From Burkholderia ubonensis (GTDB lineage: Bacteria; Pseudomonadota; Gammaproteobacteria; Burkholderiales; Burkholderiaceae), in assembly GCF_001718695.1 (NCBI RefSeq), contig NZ_CP013421.1, positions 1,054,001-1,118,000 of the forward strand: a stretch of DNA of 64,000 nt, written 5' to 3'. The position numbers were made by a program, and so were the translations under genes. The notes beneath the pieces are model-generated. The model was not told the DNA's origin. It searched no databases and worked only from the letters and a program-made list of their open reading frames with translations. Every line of letters begins with the position of its first letter. Within the stretch, counting starts at the first letter, position 1. Shown here piece by piece: positions 1 to 9,249 of this stretch.

Positions 1-1017
1 CGCCGCGCCTCGCTGTTCAATACCGACCGGATCGATCATCTCTATCAAGATCCCCACGTGTCGGACCGGCGCTTCGTGCTCCATCACGGCGACCTGACCG
101 ATTCGACGAGCCTCGTGCGCATCATCCAGCGTGTGCAGCCTGACGAGATTTACAACCTCGCGGCGCAGAGTCACGTTGCCGTGTCGTTCGAGGAGCCGGA
201 ATACACGGCGAACGCGGACGGCATCGGCGCGCTGCGTATCCTGGAGGCGATCCGGATTCTCGGGCTAGAGAAAAAGACGCGCTTTTACCAGGCGTCGACG
301 TCGGAGCTTTACGGTCTCGTGCAGGAGATTCCGCAGAAGGAGACGACGCCGTTCTACCCGCGCAGCCCGTATGCGGTCGCGAAGATGTATGCGTACTGGA
401 TCACCGTCAATTACCGCGAGGCGTATGGCATCTACGCGTGCAACGGCATTCTGTTCAATCACGAGTCGCCGGTACGTGGTGAGACCTTCGTCACGCGCAA
501 GATTACACGCGCGATCGCGCGGATCGCAGCCGGCCTGCAGGACTGCCTTTACCTCGGAAACATGTCGGCATTGCGCGACTGGGGCCATGCGCGCGACTAC
601 GTCGAAATGCAGTGGTTGATGCTGCAACAGGAGCAGCCTGAAGACTTCGTCATCGCGACCGGCGTGCAGTACAGCGTACGGGAGTTTGTCCAGCATGCGG
701 CTACTGAACTCGGTATCGCCGTGCGATTCGAGGGAGAGGGGGTTAGCGAGGTCGGTATCGTCGAAAAGGTGGAAGGCTCCGATGCGAAGGTGGCGCCTGG
801 CACCGTGATCGTGCGTGTCGACCCGCGCTATTTTCGCCCGACTGAAGTTGAGACACTGCTGGGCGACCCCACTAAAGCTCATGAGAAGCTCGGCTGGAAG
901 CCAACCACTTCGTTCGAGTCATTGGTCACTGAAATGGTGCGCGCGGACTATCAGGTTGCAAAGCGCGATGCGCTCGTGACCCTAGCCGGTTTCAAGACGT
1001 TCGAATACAACGAGTGA
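1..1017 (+). CDS. gmd: GDP-mannose 4,6-dehydratase, 5' end outside the window
   Basis: The enzyme converts GDP-mannose to GDP-4-keto-6-deoxymannose, the first step to GDP-fucose and related deoxysugars. The frame is open from base 1, so the start and the N-terminal Rossmann GxxGxxG lie outside the window. Visible family marks are the NLAAQSHV segment, the TSELYG segment that carries the catalytic Thr and Glu, and the Tyr/Lys pair in [13 protein letters not shown] typical C-terminus ([21 protein letters not shown]) follows. Its stop overlaps the GTG start of wcaG, so the two are translationally coupled. SDR-family relatives such as rmd lack this exact combination, so the call is firm. Confidence 0.95.
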   Translation, partial: RRASLFNTDRIDHLYQDPHVSDRRFVLHHGDLTDSTSLVRIIQRVQPDEIYNLAAQSHVAVSFEEPEYTANADGIGALRILEAIRILGLEKKTRFYQASTSELYGLVQEIPQKETTPFYPRSPYAVAKMYAYWITVNYREAYGIYACNGILFNHESPVRGETFVTRKITRAIARIAAGLQDCLYLGNMSALRDWGHARDYVEMQWLMLQQEQPEDFVIATGVQYSVREFVQHAATELGIAVRFEGEGVSEVGIVEKVEGSDAKVAPGTVIVRVDPRYFRPTEVETLLGDPTKAHEKLGWKPTTSFESLVTEMVRADYQVAKRDALVTLAGFKTFEYNE

Positions 1018-1973
1018 GCACCATGGACAAAGACACGCGAATTTTTGTCGCCGGACATCGGGGAATGGTGGGTTCGGCCATCGTGCGTAACCTCGAGGCG
1101 AAAGGTTATCGCAATGTGGTGACGCGTCGCCATTCGGAACTCGACTTGACCGATCAGGCCGCGGTGGAAACGTTCTTCCGCGACGGTGCGATCGATGTCG
1201 TGGTGCTTGCAGCGGCCAAGGTCGGCGGAATTCTGGCGAACGACACTTACCCCGCCGATTTTCTGTACGTCAACATGATGATCGAAGCCAACGTGATCCA
1301 CGCGGCTTATCGGGCCGGGATTCAGCGCTTGGTATTCCTTGGGTCTTCGTGCATCTATCCGCGTGAATGTCCGCAGCCGATCAAGGAAGAGTATTTGCTG
1401 ACCGGACCGCTGGAAAAGACCAACGAGCCGTACGCAATTGCAAAGATCGCGGGGGTCAAGCTTTGCGAGTCGTACAACCGGCAATACGGGACGAAGTATG
1501 TGTCGTTGATGCCGACAAACCTTTACGGCCAGAACGACAACTATGACCTGAAAAATAGTCACGTGTTGCCAGCATTGCTACGCAAGGCGCACGAAGCGAA
1601 TCTCGAAGGAAAGAACAGCCTCCTGGTGTGGGGAACCGGACGCGCACGCCGCGAGTTCCTCCACGTCGACGACATGGCTGACGCGACAGTCTTCGCTTTG
1701 GAGCGGGACGTCGAAGCGAGCCTGTACAACGTGGGATGCGGATCGGATGTCACGATCGAGGAATTGGCGCGCGCGGCTATGCGGGCGGTGGGATTCGATG
1801 GCCGAATCGAATTCGACGGGACGAAGCCAGACGGCACGCCGCAGAAGCTGCTCGACGTCAGCAAGCTGGCCGATCTGGGATGGACTGCGAAGATTGGTCT
1901 CGACGAGGGACTGGCTTCGACCTACCGCGATTTCCTCGAGCGTCCTGAAGCACACGTGACGGAACGGGTTTAA
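1014..1973 (+). CDS. wcaG: GDP-L-fucose synthase (GDP-4-keto-6-deoxymannose epimerase/reductase)
   Basis: This extended SDR enzyme carries out 3,5-epimerisation and NADPH reduction of the Gmd product to GDP-L-fucose. The N-terminus shows the cofactor loop [13 protein letters not shown], then LGSSCIYP and the Tyr140/Lys144 pair in YAIAKIAG. The family segments [12 protein letters not shown] and [12 protein letters not shown] follow. At 319 residues it has the usual length. The GTG start at 1014 overlaps the gmd stop (GTGA); an ATG at 1023 is the alternative. With gmd it predicts fucose or a closely related sugar in the polymer. The gene was named by family match; fcl is a synonym. Confidence 0.95.
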   Translation: MSTMDKDTRIFVAGHRGMVGSAIVRNLEAKGYRNVVTRRHSELDLTDQAAVETFFRDGAIDVVVLAAAKVGGILANDTYPADFLYVNMMIEANVIHAAYRAGIQRLVFLGSSCIYPRECPQPIKEEYLLTGPLEKTNEPYAIAKIAGVKLCESYNRQYGTKYVSLMPTNLYGQNDNYDLKNSHVLPALLRKAHEANLEGKNSLLVWGTGRARREFLHVDDMADATVFALERDVEASLYNVGCGSDVTIEELARAAMRAVGFDGRIEFDGTKPDGTPQKLLDVSKLADLGWTAKIGLDEGLASTYRDFLERPEAHVTERV

Positions 1974-1996
1974 GTGCGGAGACACTGCGAACCAAG

Positions 1997-3394
1997 ATGA
2001 TGCGATTTGACGAGAGCAGCGCGACCTGGGTGTTCGCGCAACAGGGTGTGTCGCGCCTTCTGGTGGCGTTCAAGTTCTTCCTTTTGGCACGCTTGTTGGG
2101 GCCAGAGTCGATCGGGCTGATCGCCGCGGCCTTGATGGCTCTGTCGATTGCGGAATCGCTCACCGAAATGGGATTGAGCCATGCGCTGATCCAGCAACGC
2201 GAGTTGTTGGATCAGCGAAGCCTGGACGCATTGTGGACGGCAAACGCTGTACGAGGCACGATCCTTTCAGTTGTCTTGTTCGTGACATCGGCGCCAATCG
2301 CGCGACTGATAAGTATTCCTGAGAGCACGACGTTGTTGCAACTGGTTGCGCTGGTACCGTTTGCGCGGTGTATGGCAAGCATGCGGGTTGCGATCGCTCA
2401 ACGCGAAAGGCGGTTTCGCACGGTTGGCCTGTTGACGACGACATTCGTCATCGTTGACTTCGTGATGTCATGTGTTGCGGCATTCGCCTACCACGACGTG
2501 GTATGGGTGCTTGCAGCGCTTCCGCTGGCAGAGTTGCTGAAGGCTATCGCGTCGCATGTCGTATTTTCCACACGGCCGCGTCTGAATTTCGACACCGCAC
2601 CGCTTGGCGAGGTTATGGGGTTTGGCCGTTGGGTTTGGGCTAGCAGCTTGCTGACGATGGTCGTCAATCAACTTGATCGGCTCATAACGGTGAAGACTTT
2701 TGGCGTGCAGACTCTCGGCCTATACCAGACGGCAAGTCGCCTCGCCCAATTTGGCGTGGCCGACTTTGGCATTGCGCTTAACCAGTACCTGTTTCCGAAC
2801 TTTGCCGAGCTGGCCCGGAGAGACAAAGAGCATGCGGTAAGGTATGCGTTGGCCCTGTTTAGCCATCTGGGCGCGATCGGTCTGGTGCTTGCAACATTCC
2901 TTTGCGTGACGGCGCCAGACATCATTCGTTGGTCTCTCGGCAGCCAGTGGCGCGGTGCGGTGCCATTTTTCCGGGTCTTTGTCTATTTGATGGCGGTGGG
3001 CGTGCTTGTTGGTCTTCTCAATGCATATCTTCGTGGAACCGGGCGGCCGAGTCGAGTCACGGTTGCCACGTCGATACAACTTGTCGTCTTGCTCGGCCTA
3101 TCTGCTATTGCAGTACCTTTGCTTGGCCCGATCGGCGTTGCACTTGCGTCTGCCATTTCGGTTTTTGTCTGCTGCCTGATCATGCTTCGGGAAATGCTTG
3201 CCGACGCGGGTGGCGACTTGCGGGAGCTTTGGCCGCTCGCTTTCATCGGAGCGCCAATTTCAGGTCTGGTCATTTTGCTCGGATATCTGTTGTCTGAGAT
3301 TCCGTACCGCGTCGTACCGATCGGACTCTTGAGCGCTATCGCAATCGTTTTGCCTCTGCAGAAATTGCGGGCTGGCTTTTCGTTGTCTGCTTGA
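1997..3394 (+). CDS. Wzx-type oligosaccharide flippase (PST family)
   Basis: This is a 465-residue inner-membrane protein with about 12-14 hydrophobic segments and the layout of Wzx/WzxC-type flippases, which move undecaprenyl-linked repeat units to the periplasm. The N-terminal run FKFFLLARLLGPESIG resembles the start of the polysaccharide synthesis domain (arm-like helix, then LLGPxxxG). The mid segment FGVQTLGLYQTASRLAQ matches the family's (F/L)GxxxLGxYxxAxxL signature. It starts 23 bases after wcaG, with ATG codons at 1997 and 2000. Codon use is slightly less GC-rich than its neighbours, as is common for flippase genes. Substrate specificity cannot be read from the sequence. Confidence 0.85.
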   Translation: MMRFDESSATWVFAQQGVSRLLVAFKFFLLARLLGPESIGLIAAALMALSIAESLTEMGLSHALIQQRELLDQRSLDALWTANAVRGTILSVVLFVTSAPIARLISIPESTTLLQLVALVPFARCMASMRVAIAQRERRFRTVGLLTTTFVIVDFVMSCVAAFAYHDVVWVLAALPLAELLKAIASHVVFSTRPRLNFDTAPLGEVMGFGRWVWASSLLTMVVNQLDRLITVKTFGVQTLGLYQTASRLAQFGVADFGIALNQYLFPNFAELARRDKEHAVRYALALFSHLGAIGLVLATFLCVTAPDIIRWSLGSQWRGAVPFFRVFVYLMAVGVLVGLLNAYLRGTGRPSRVTVATSIQLVVLLGLSAIAVPLLGPIGVALASAISVFVCCLIMLREMLADAGGDLRELWPLAFIGAPISGLVILLGYLLSEIPYRVVPIGLLSAIAIVLPLQKLRAGFSLSA

Positions 3395-3406
3395 GGAGAC
3401 TCGGTC

Positions 3407-4534
3407 ATGCGAATTCTTCATATTGTTCTGACGCCACGGTATTCCGGCGCGGAAATCCTCGCGTGCAGTTTGGCAGACGCACACGCAGGGCGCGGCGCAG
3501 TCACGGGCATCGCCGCGTTGAATCCATCCGATCCAGATTTCGAGAAAATCGTCGATCCGCTTGTGCAACGGGGTGTCTGGTACACGAGTCCGCCACATGT
3601 GACTGGGCGTTTGGACCGAATACGCTTGATCAAACGCGCATGCCGGGAATTCAAACCGGACATTATCGTCGCGCATTCAGTGATCCCGGCCGCGTACGCC
3701 CGGGCGGTGGCGAGTTTGTCCGGTGCTTCCATTCCGGTAGTGAGCGTGTTGCACTCTGCGACGAACGACGACTATTCGAATCCCGCGTTGCGTGCTTCTG
3801 AGTATCTGTTGCGTTTTGCGGCGGCGGCGGTTGTAACCGTGACCGATACCGCCCGCGATAACTACAGAATGCGGTTCGGTAGCGCGGGTCGGATCGAGAC
3901 GATCCCGAACGGTACTCAGATCGATCGTTTCCGTTTTAATCCGGCGGAGCGACACAGGCTGCGTCATGCGTTGAAGGTCGGTGAGAAGCAGATAGTTCTG
4001 TTGCAGGTCGGTCGCGTTGCGCGAGTGAAGGGACAGGTCTCCAGCGTACTGGCGCTCCAGCGGCTCGTTAGTGGCGGCCACGATGTCGTGCTTTGGTTCG
4101 CCGGCCTGACGGAGACCGATGAATATCGCCAGGAAGTCGTCGAAAAAATAGCAAAACTGAAGCTTGAGCACCATGTCTTGTGGTTGGGCAGCCGGTCGGA
4201 CGTGCCTTCGCTTTTGTCCGCGGCGGACGTCTATCTTATGCCGTCCTTACGCGAGGCGCACAGCGTCGCGATGATCGAGGCTCTAGCTAGCAGCGTACCG
4301 GTCGTGGCGTCGGATATTGATGCGTTTGCGAAGCTGAGTCGGTTTGAAGGAGTACGGTGCATTCCAGTGTCGGATAGCGCGAGCTACGCGGCGGCGATCG
4401 AATCATTCATTAAGTATCAGCCACGGTTCGAGCGGGATCTCAGCGCATTTTCAGTTAAGCGCGTGGCCGAACGGTATTTCGATCTTTTCAAGCAGATCTT
4501 GATGCGCGATGACTTCGGGACAGACCGTGCGTAG
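3407..4534 (+). CDS. GT4-family glycosyltransferase
   Basis: This 375-residue GT-B enzyme probably adds one sugar to the lipid-linked repeat unit on the cytoplasmic face. The N-terminal domain begins MRILHIVLTPRYSGAEI, the usual GT4 donor/acceptor glycine region. The IPNGTQIDRF linker leads into the C-terminal domain, with LLQVGRVARVKG and the EX7E-type region around PSLREAHSVAMIEALASSVPVV. A GAGGAGAC-like Shine-Dalgarno lies just ahead of the ATG. It sits 12 bases after the flippase gene and 9 bases before the next GT. The donor sugar cannot be told. Confidence 0.85.
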   Translation: MRILHIVLTPRYSGAEILACSLADAHAGRGAVTGIAALNPSDPDFEKIVDPLVQRGVWYTSPPHVTGRLDRIRLIKRACREFKPDIIVAHSVIPAAYARAVASLSGASIPVVSVLHSATNDDYSNPALRASEYLLRFAAAAVVTVTDTARDNYRMRFGSAGRIETIPNGTQIDRFRFNPAERHRLRHALKVGEKQIVLLQVGRVARVKGQVSSVLALQRLVSGGHDVVLWFAGLTETDEYRQEVVEKIAKLKLEHHVLWLGSRSDVPSLLSAADVYLMPSLREAHSVAMIEALASSVPVVASDIDAFAKLSRFEGVRCIPVSDSASYAAAIESFIKYQPRFERDLSAFSVKRVAERYFDLFKQILMRDDFGTDRA

Positions 4535-4543
4535 GGGAACGGA

Positions 4544-5791
4544 ATGGCGACATTGATGATCGTCGAACCAGATGCGACCGGCCACCGCATGGTGTTGTAC
4601 GTTCGGCTGATCGTGGCTGAGGCGCTCGCCCGCGGGTGGAAGGTTGTTATGTTGACCAGCACCGAAGCGACGCGTCACGACGCATACAAAGCGCTGCTGT
4701 CCGAGTTCGGTGACCGGCTGAAGATTGCAACGATGCCTGACGTGCCCCCAGGGGGGGCGAGTCGGTTCGAGTTGTTTCGCTTGCAGTACCGATGGATTCG
4801 AGCGTTTCAGGCAGGCTATCGAACCGTGTCCCGGTACGAGAAGATCGATTTCGTATATGTACCTTTCTTCAACAACATCGATAAGGTGATTGGCTGGCTC
4901 GGATCACCATTTGGCGATACACCGTTCGGCGGGATGTTGTTGGCCGCCAAGTTTCATCATGCAGCGTGCGGCATTATCGGTACTTACGGCAAGCAGGATA
5001 TGGTTAACAAGTTCTTTTTCGCCCGTGCGCTCAAGACGCGAAATCTTGCCGTTCTGACCTCGATCGACGAGCCGCTCGCCGAATTTGTCGGCCGAGCGAT
5101 GAAACATCATTCCGGTAAGGTTCGCTACGTTCCCGACGTGTCATTCATCCGGCAACCGGCGGAGCGGTCGGCGGCGCGGCTGGTTCACGGCCTTTCGCCG
5201 AGCGACTTCGTGATCTTGCTGTATGGCTCGGTCAGCCCTCGCAAAGGGCTCACGAAGTTGTTGAGGTTGTTTGACGCGCCGGATCTGCCGCCTCATTTCC
5301 GTGTACTGATGATGGGCGCGCAGAATGCGGAAGCGAAGCGGATGATCGCCGAGTATCTTGAACGACGGCCGGAGCGCAGACACCAGCTCGTTTCTGTCGA
5401 TCGTTTCGTAACGCATCTCGAGGAAGGGCAAGCCTTCGCCTGCGCGGACGTGGCGTGGTTGTGCTATGAGAACTTCAGCGGGATGAGCGGTGTGTTGATT
5501 CAGTCGGCGCAGGCTGGAGTGCCCGTCGTGACGGCAGGCTACGGACTAATTGAACACTACCGGGAGCGATACAGGCTCGGCATTCGATGGAGTGATTTTG
5601 TCAGCGGATCCAGCGACGTGCGCTTCAATTGGTCATGCCTTGCCGACAGCGTGGCCGCAATGAGGGGATCTGACCGGTTGCGGGCGTTCGCGATGGCACA
5701 TACGCCGCAGGCTTTCGGACGCAACGTCGTCAATGCCATTGCTGTATCTCAGAACTGGCACTTCGACGAAGTCGATAGTTGTGTTTCGTGA
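4544..5791 (+). CDS. Glycosyltransferase, GT4-like (divergent)
   Basis: This 415-residue protein has a GT-B layout. The N-terminal half starts with MATLMIVEPDATGHRM, and the C-terminal half contains VILLYGSVSPRKGLTKLL, a typical start of the nucleotide-sugar domain, followed by YENFSGMSGVLIQSAQAGVPVV. The latter takes the place of the usual EX7E motif, so it is a divergent member. It is likely a cytoplasmic transferase in repeat-unit assembly. Its stop overlaps the GTG start of the next gene (GTGA at 5788). Donor and acceptor are unknown. Confidence 0.75.
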   Translation: MATLMIVEPDATGHRMVLYVRLIVAEALARGWKVVMLTSTEATRHDAYKALLSEFGDRLKIATMPDVPPGGASRFELFRLQYRWIRAFQAGYRTVSRYEKIDFVYVPFFNNIDKVIGWLGSPFGDTPFGGMLLAAKFHHAACGIIGTYGKQDMVNKFFFARALKTRNLAVLTSIDEPLAEFVGRAMKHHSGKVRYVPDVSFIRQPAERSAARLVHGLSPSDFVILLYGSVSPRKGLTKLLRLFDAPDLPPHFRVLMMGAQNAEAKRMIAEYLERRPERRHQLVSVDRFVTHLEEGQAFACADVAWLCYENFSGMSGVLIQSAQAGVPVVTAGYGLIEHYRERYRLGIRWSDFVSGSSDVRFNWSCLADSVAAMRGSDRLRAFAMAHTPQAFGRNVVNAIAVSQNWHFDEVDSCVS

Positions 5792-6978
5792 ATCGAGTTG
5801 ACCATTTGGACGGGACCGTGACGAACCACGAGACATCGAATGCGAGCGGTAACGGCGCTGGCAGGGAGACTGGGGTTGCATTGAAGCATACGGTCTATTA
5901 CGTGCAACCGTTGATTGCGCGCTATCGGATCGAGGTTATCGCGGCTCTCCGGCAACGCTTCAACGTGAAGGTGTTCGCGAACTCATCAGGGGTTGAGTCG
6001 CGAGGTTTTTCTCGCGAGCGCCCAGAATGCGAAGAATTCGTCGAAACGCCGATCAAGAATGTTTTCCTCAACAAGCGCGTCAAAGTCCAGACAAAGGTCG
6101 TGCCGCGCATCGTACGCGAGCGGCCGGCAGCCGTGTTCATCTTCGGCGATGTAACTTACGTTTCGTTGTGGCTGGCGCTGATCGTGGGTCGTGTGACTCG
6201 CGTTCCGATGGTGATTCACGGGCAAGGTCTTTACCGTTACGAGAAACCGGGTCTGATGCGTACCCTTTGTTATCGCGCGGCGGTCGCACTTTCCTCGCAG
6301 TACGTCTGCTACGCGGAGGTATCGAAGCGCTCACTCGAGCGCATTGGTTGCCCGCCCTCGAAGCTTACCGTCGCGAGGAATTCGCTTATGGTTGAACGGA
6401 CGGTTGCGCCATTGGAGAAAACTGGCACCGAGCAAGGCGTGTTGTTCGTCGGGAGATTGCGTGAGGGCTGCAACGTAGAAATCCTGATCCAAGCCGTCGA
6501 AGCGCTCGTGCACGGCGGGCATTGCATTGTGCTGCACGTCGTCGGTGATGGCGAGCAACGAGCTCGCTTGCAGGACAGGTATGCGGGGCGGGCTCACGTT
6601 GTCTGGCACGGCGGGATTTTCGATGATGGTGAGATTGCCGCGATCAGCCGAAAGTGCCGGATTGGCTGCTATCCCGGCGCTGCGGGTTTGAGCGTCGTCC
6701 ATATGTTCGGCCTCAGTCTGCCGCCTCTGGTGCACGACCGGCTGCCGATGCACATGGGTCCCGAGCCGGAATATGTGGAGCCTTTCGAGACCGGATTTCT
6801 CTATGCTGAGGATGGCGGCGCGGATGCGTTGGCAGCGGCTTTGATCGAGATCTGGAAGTTACCGCCGGAGGTCGTTCGCAACACGGCCACACGCGCTTTT
6901 GCCAAATATCAGCAGCTCAACTCGCCGAGCGTGGGTCAGAGACTGGCGGATATCGTCGCTAGAGTGATCAAAGCATGA
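5788..6978 (+). CDS. GT4-family glycosyltransferase
   Basis: This GT-B glycosyltransferase is coupled on both sides: the GTG at 5788 overlaps the preceding stop, and its own stop overlaps the next ATG at 6975. Clear homology starts only near residue 32 (KHTVYYVQPLIARYRIEV), so a TTG at 5881 or GTG at 5818 are possible starts. The C-terminal domain shows VLFVGRLREGCNVEILIQAV and GCYPGAAGLSVVHMFGLSLPP, the region that normally carries the EX7E motif but here has a modified form. It probably adds a sugar in the same polymer. The donor is not known. Confidence 0.78.
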   Translation: MNRVDHLDGTVTNHETSNASGNGAGRETGVALKHTVYYVQPLIARYRIEVIAALRQRFNVKVFANSSGVESRGFSRERPECEEFVETPIKNVFLNKRVKVQTKVVPRIVRERPAAVFIFGDVTYVSLWLALIVGRVTRVPMVIHGQGLYRYEKPGLMRTLCYRAAVALSSQYVCYAEVSKRSLERIGCPPSKLTVARNSLMVERTVAPLEKTGTEQGVLFVGRLREGCNVEILIQAVEALVHGGHCIVLHVVGDGEQRARLQDRYAGRAHVVWHGGIFDDGEIAAISRKCRIGCYPGAAGLSVVHMFGLSLPPLVHDRLPMHMGPEPEYVEPFETGFLYAEDGGADALAAALIEIWKLPPEVVRNTATRAFAKYQQLNSPSVGQRLADIVARVIKA

Positions 6979-7574
6979 CATATGACACCGAGACACAGGA
7001 TTCCGGCGGCCTCGGCGATCGATTGGCCTATCAGGATCTGAGCCGCTTTGCTGTACCACATGGCTTCCGTGGTCGCAGCATTGTGATCGTTCAACTTTGG
7101 TGGCTCTGCCAGGCGATCCTGTTTCGGGCATCACCGCAATTCATGTATGGCTGGCGCCGATTTCTATTGCGTCTATTTGGCGCGCGAGTCGGGAAGGGTG
7201 TGCTGATCCGACCGACGGCCGTGGTGACGTATCCATGGAAAGTGACGCTTTGCGATCACAGCTGGATCGGGGACGATGCGGTGCTATACAGTTTGGGCAC
7301 GATTGAGATCGGTGCTCATGCGGTTATCTCGCAGCGTTCGTATTTATGTGCTGGTGATCACGATCCCGCTCGCGTTGACTTCGCAATTCGCGGCCGGTCG
7401 ATCCGAATCGAGGAACAGGCGTGGGTAGCCTCGGATGTATTTGTCGCGCCGGGCGTGACCGTCGGCCGTGGCGCTGTCGTTGGTGCGCGAAGCTCGGTGT
7501 TTTCCGATATCGAGGAAGGGATGGTTTGTGTCGGAACCCCCTGTCGACCGTTAAGGCGCCGGGTGCCGCAATGA
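6975..7574 (+). CDS. WcaF-like hexapeptide-repeat acetyltransferase
   Basis: This 199-residue left-handed beta-helix acyltransferase probably O-acetylates the exopolysaccharide building unit using acetyl-CoA. The family signature is clear: MYGWRRFLLRLFGARVGKG, then VTYPWKVTLCDHSWIGDD, ISQRSYLCAGDHD with the likely catalytic His, and WVASDVFVAPGVTVGRGAVV. These match the colanic-acid WcaF group in order and spacing. The ATG overlaps the stop of the upstream GT (ATGA). Acetylation of the final polymer is inferred from context, not shown. Confidence 0.85.
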   Translation: MTYDTETQDSGGLGDRLAYQDLSRFAVPHGFRGRSIVIVQLWWLCQAILFRASPQFMYGWRRFLLRLFGARVGKGVLIRPTAVVTYPWKVTLCDHSWIGDDAVLYSLGTIEIGAHAVISQRSYLCAGDHDPARVDFAIRGRSIRIEEQAWVASDVFVAPGVTVGRGAVVGARSSVFSDIEEGMVCVGTPCRPLRRRVPQ

Positions 7575-7645
7575 TCGCCAGATAGACGACTCGAACTCCG
7601 AATTGGCGGTCGGACGTATAAAAATTGTTCATATAGAGGTGCCAA

Positions 7646-8875
7646 TTGAAGAGTATGGGGCTTACAGTCGAGGCGTTCGGCGAACGTACGTCCGTTGCGA
7701 ACATTGCCGTTGTCACCTCGTCGGTGTCACGCGATGCCGGCGGCTTGTTCGATGCCGTCAGAGGGTTGGTTCTGCAATTGCCGGGCGCGGGGATATCCCC
7801 ACACGTCTTCGGCCTGGAAGACGGCCACACGCAGGAGGATCGTGCGGAATGGGGCACGATTCCTCTGACCACCTCGAAACCTCTGGGCCCAAAAGCCATC
7901 GGTTTCGCTCCCGCGATGCGCAAGGCCCTGTTGAGTTCCGGCGCGGAACTCGTGCATACGCACGGTATCTGGATGCACCCATCGGCAGATGTCGTCGCAT
8001 GGCGGCGCAGATATGGCAAGCCTTACCTAATCTCCCCGCATGGAATGCTGGATCGCTGGATCCTGAATCGCTCCAGGGTCAAGAAATGGATTGCGTTGAC
8101 CGGCTACGAGCGCGCGCACTTACGGGACGCTGCTTGCTTTCATGCGCTGAGCTTGGAGGAGGCACGCGGCATTCGCGCAGCCGGCTTCGAACAGCCGATC
8201 GCGATCATTCCGAATGGCGTGCATATGCCTAAGACGGAGGTCCGAACGCAGCCATCGTGGTGGAGCGATAACCTTGATGGCAAACGGCTGTTGCTGTATT
8301 TCGGCCGTTTACATCCAAAGAAGGGTTTGGACAATCTTTTGCTCGCATGGAAATCGATGCTGCAAGACCGAACGCTGGACTCGCGCCTGGAGCTGATTGT
8401 TGGCGGCTGGGGGGACCAGGCTTATATCGATCAATTGCGCCAGGTAGTCGAGATGCGGGAAGCAGATTACCGCGTCCGATTCATCGGACCGCAATTCGGC
8501 GGCGCGAAACAGCAGACCTATGGTGCCTGTCATGGGTTGATTCTGCCGTCGTTCAGCGAGGGTCTACCGATGGTTCCGCTGGAAGCATGGTCGGTCGGTG
8601 TACCGTGCGCATTGACAGACGCATGCAATCTGCCGGAGGGATTTGACGCTGGGGCGGCGTTTAGAATCAGAGCGGATGTCGAGGATATCAAGCGGTTTCT
8701 GGCGAAGTTTGGCGCAGCGGACGAGTGCGAACTAAGTGAGATGGGGAAGCGTGGACGGGTGATGGTCGCGGAGCGCTTTATCTGGCGCAGCGTCGCGGAA
8801 CGGATGGCTGCGGTGTATCGCTGGTTGCTTGCGGAAGGGGCACGGCCGGAGTGGGTAGTGGATGGGGTTGTTTGA
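7646..8875 (+). CDS. GT4-family glycosyltransferase
   Basis: This is a GT-B glycosyltransferase of about 409 residues. The N-terminal part has the acceptor-side motif ELVHTHGIWMHPSA and YLISPHGMLDRWIL, common in GT4 enzymes of capsule and colanic-acid loci. The IPNGVHMP linker is followed by LLLYFGRLHPKKGLDNLL and an EX7E-type region, SFSEGLPMVPLEAWSVGVP. The likely start is TTG at 7646, placed about 5 bases after an AGAGG ribosome site. An ATG at 7655 is the alternative but lies further from that site. It ends the GC-rich part of the plus-strand polymer block. Confidence 0.83.
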   Translation: MKSMGLTVEAFGERTSVANIAVVTSSVSRDAGGLFDAVRGLVLQLPGAGISPHVFGLEDGHTQEDRAEWGTIPLTTSKPLGPKAIGFAPAMRKALLSSGAELVHTHGIWMHPSADVVAWRRRYGKPYLISPHGMLDRWILNRSRVKKWIALTGYERAHLRDAACFHALSLEEARGIRAAGFEQPIAIIPNGVHMPKTEVRTQPSWWSDNLDGKRLLLYFGRLHPKKGLDNLLLAWKSMLQDRTLDSRLELIVGGWGDQAYIDQLRQVVEMREADYRVRFIGPQFGGAKQQTYGACHGLILPSFSEGLPMVPLEAWSVGVPCALTDACNLPEGFDAGAAFRIRADVEDIKRFLAKFGAADECELSEMGKRGRVMVAERFIWRSVAERMAAVYRWLLAEGARPEWVVDGVV

Positions 8876-9249
8876 GAATGTCGTCGGGTTGTTAATCATG
8901 TCGGATTAATCCAGCGCAAGGCACTGCGGCATCTCATGCAGTGAAATGCTCGAGGGGCGCGACGGATCCGGCCAAGATTTAGGCGGACGCCGTCATCCAT
9001 GATCGGACACCATGCCGAGATATGCAGCGTCACTAAACCGGATGGGGTGGGGCATGCCTTCTAATGGTAGGCATCTGATCCCACACCTAGATCCCTCGTC
9101 GACGGTGATCAATCCCTAGCCCCCTCTAGCTTGCACATCGTCACAACCGTAAAGTGCACTTCGTAGCCGCTGCTATCTCGTACCGGCGAGCATATCGAAG
9201 TAATTGGTTTCGAAAACCACGTTACTGAGCTGACACTGGTATCACTCCG
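8876..9249. other. Intergenic gap at the composition boundary
   Basis: This 374-base stretch separates the GC-rich glycosyltransferase genes from the AT-rich block that follows. No credible reading frame was found. A short imperfect hairpin (ATGCCT at 9054-9059 with AGGCAT at 9069-9074) is visible but has no T-run after it. It probably holds the end of the upstream transcript and a promoter for the next gene; no clear promoter could be picked. Confidence 0.5.

Noticed and set aside
9054..9074. Hairpin ATGCCT/AGGCAT as a terminator after the GT gene
   Set aside because: The stem is only 6 bp, the loop is 9 bases, and no T-run follows; it could arise by chance.
8876..9249. Possible insertion-sequence remnant at the composition boundary
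   Set aside because: No transposase-like translation, terminal inverted repeats or target duplication could be seen.
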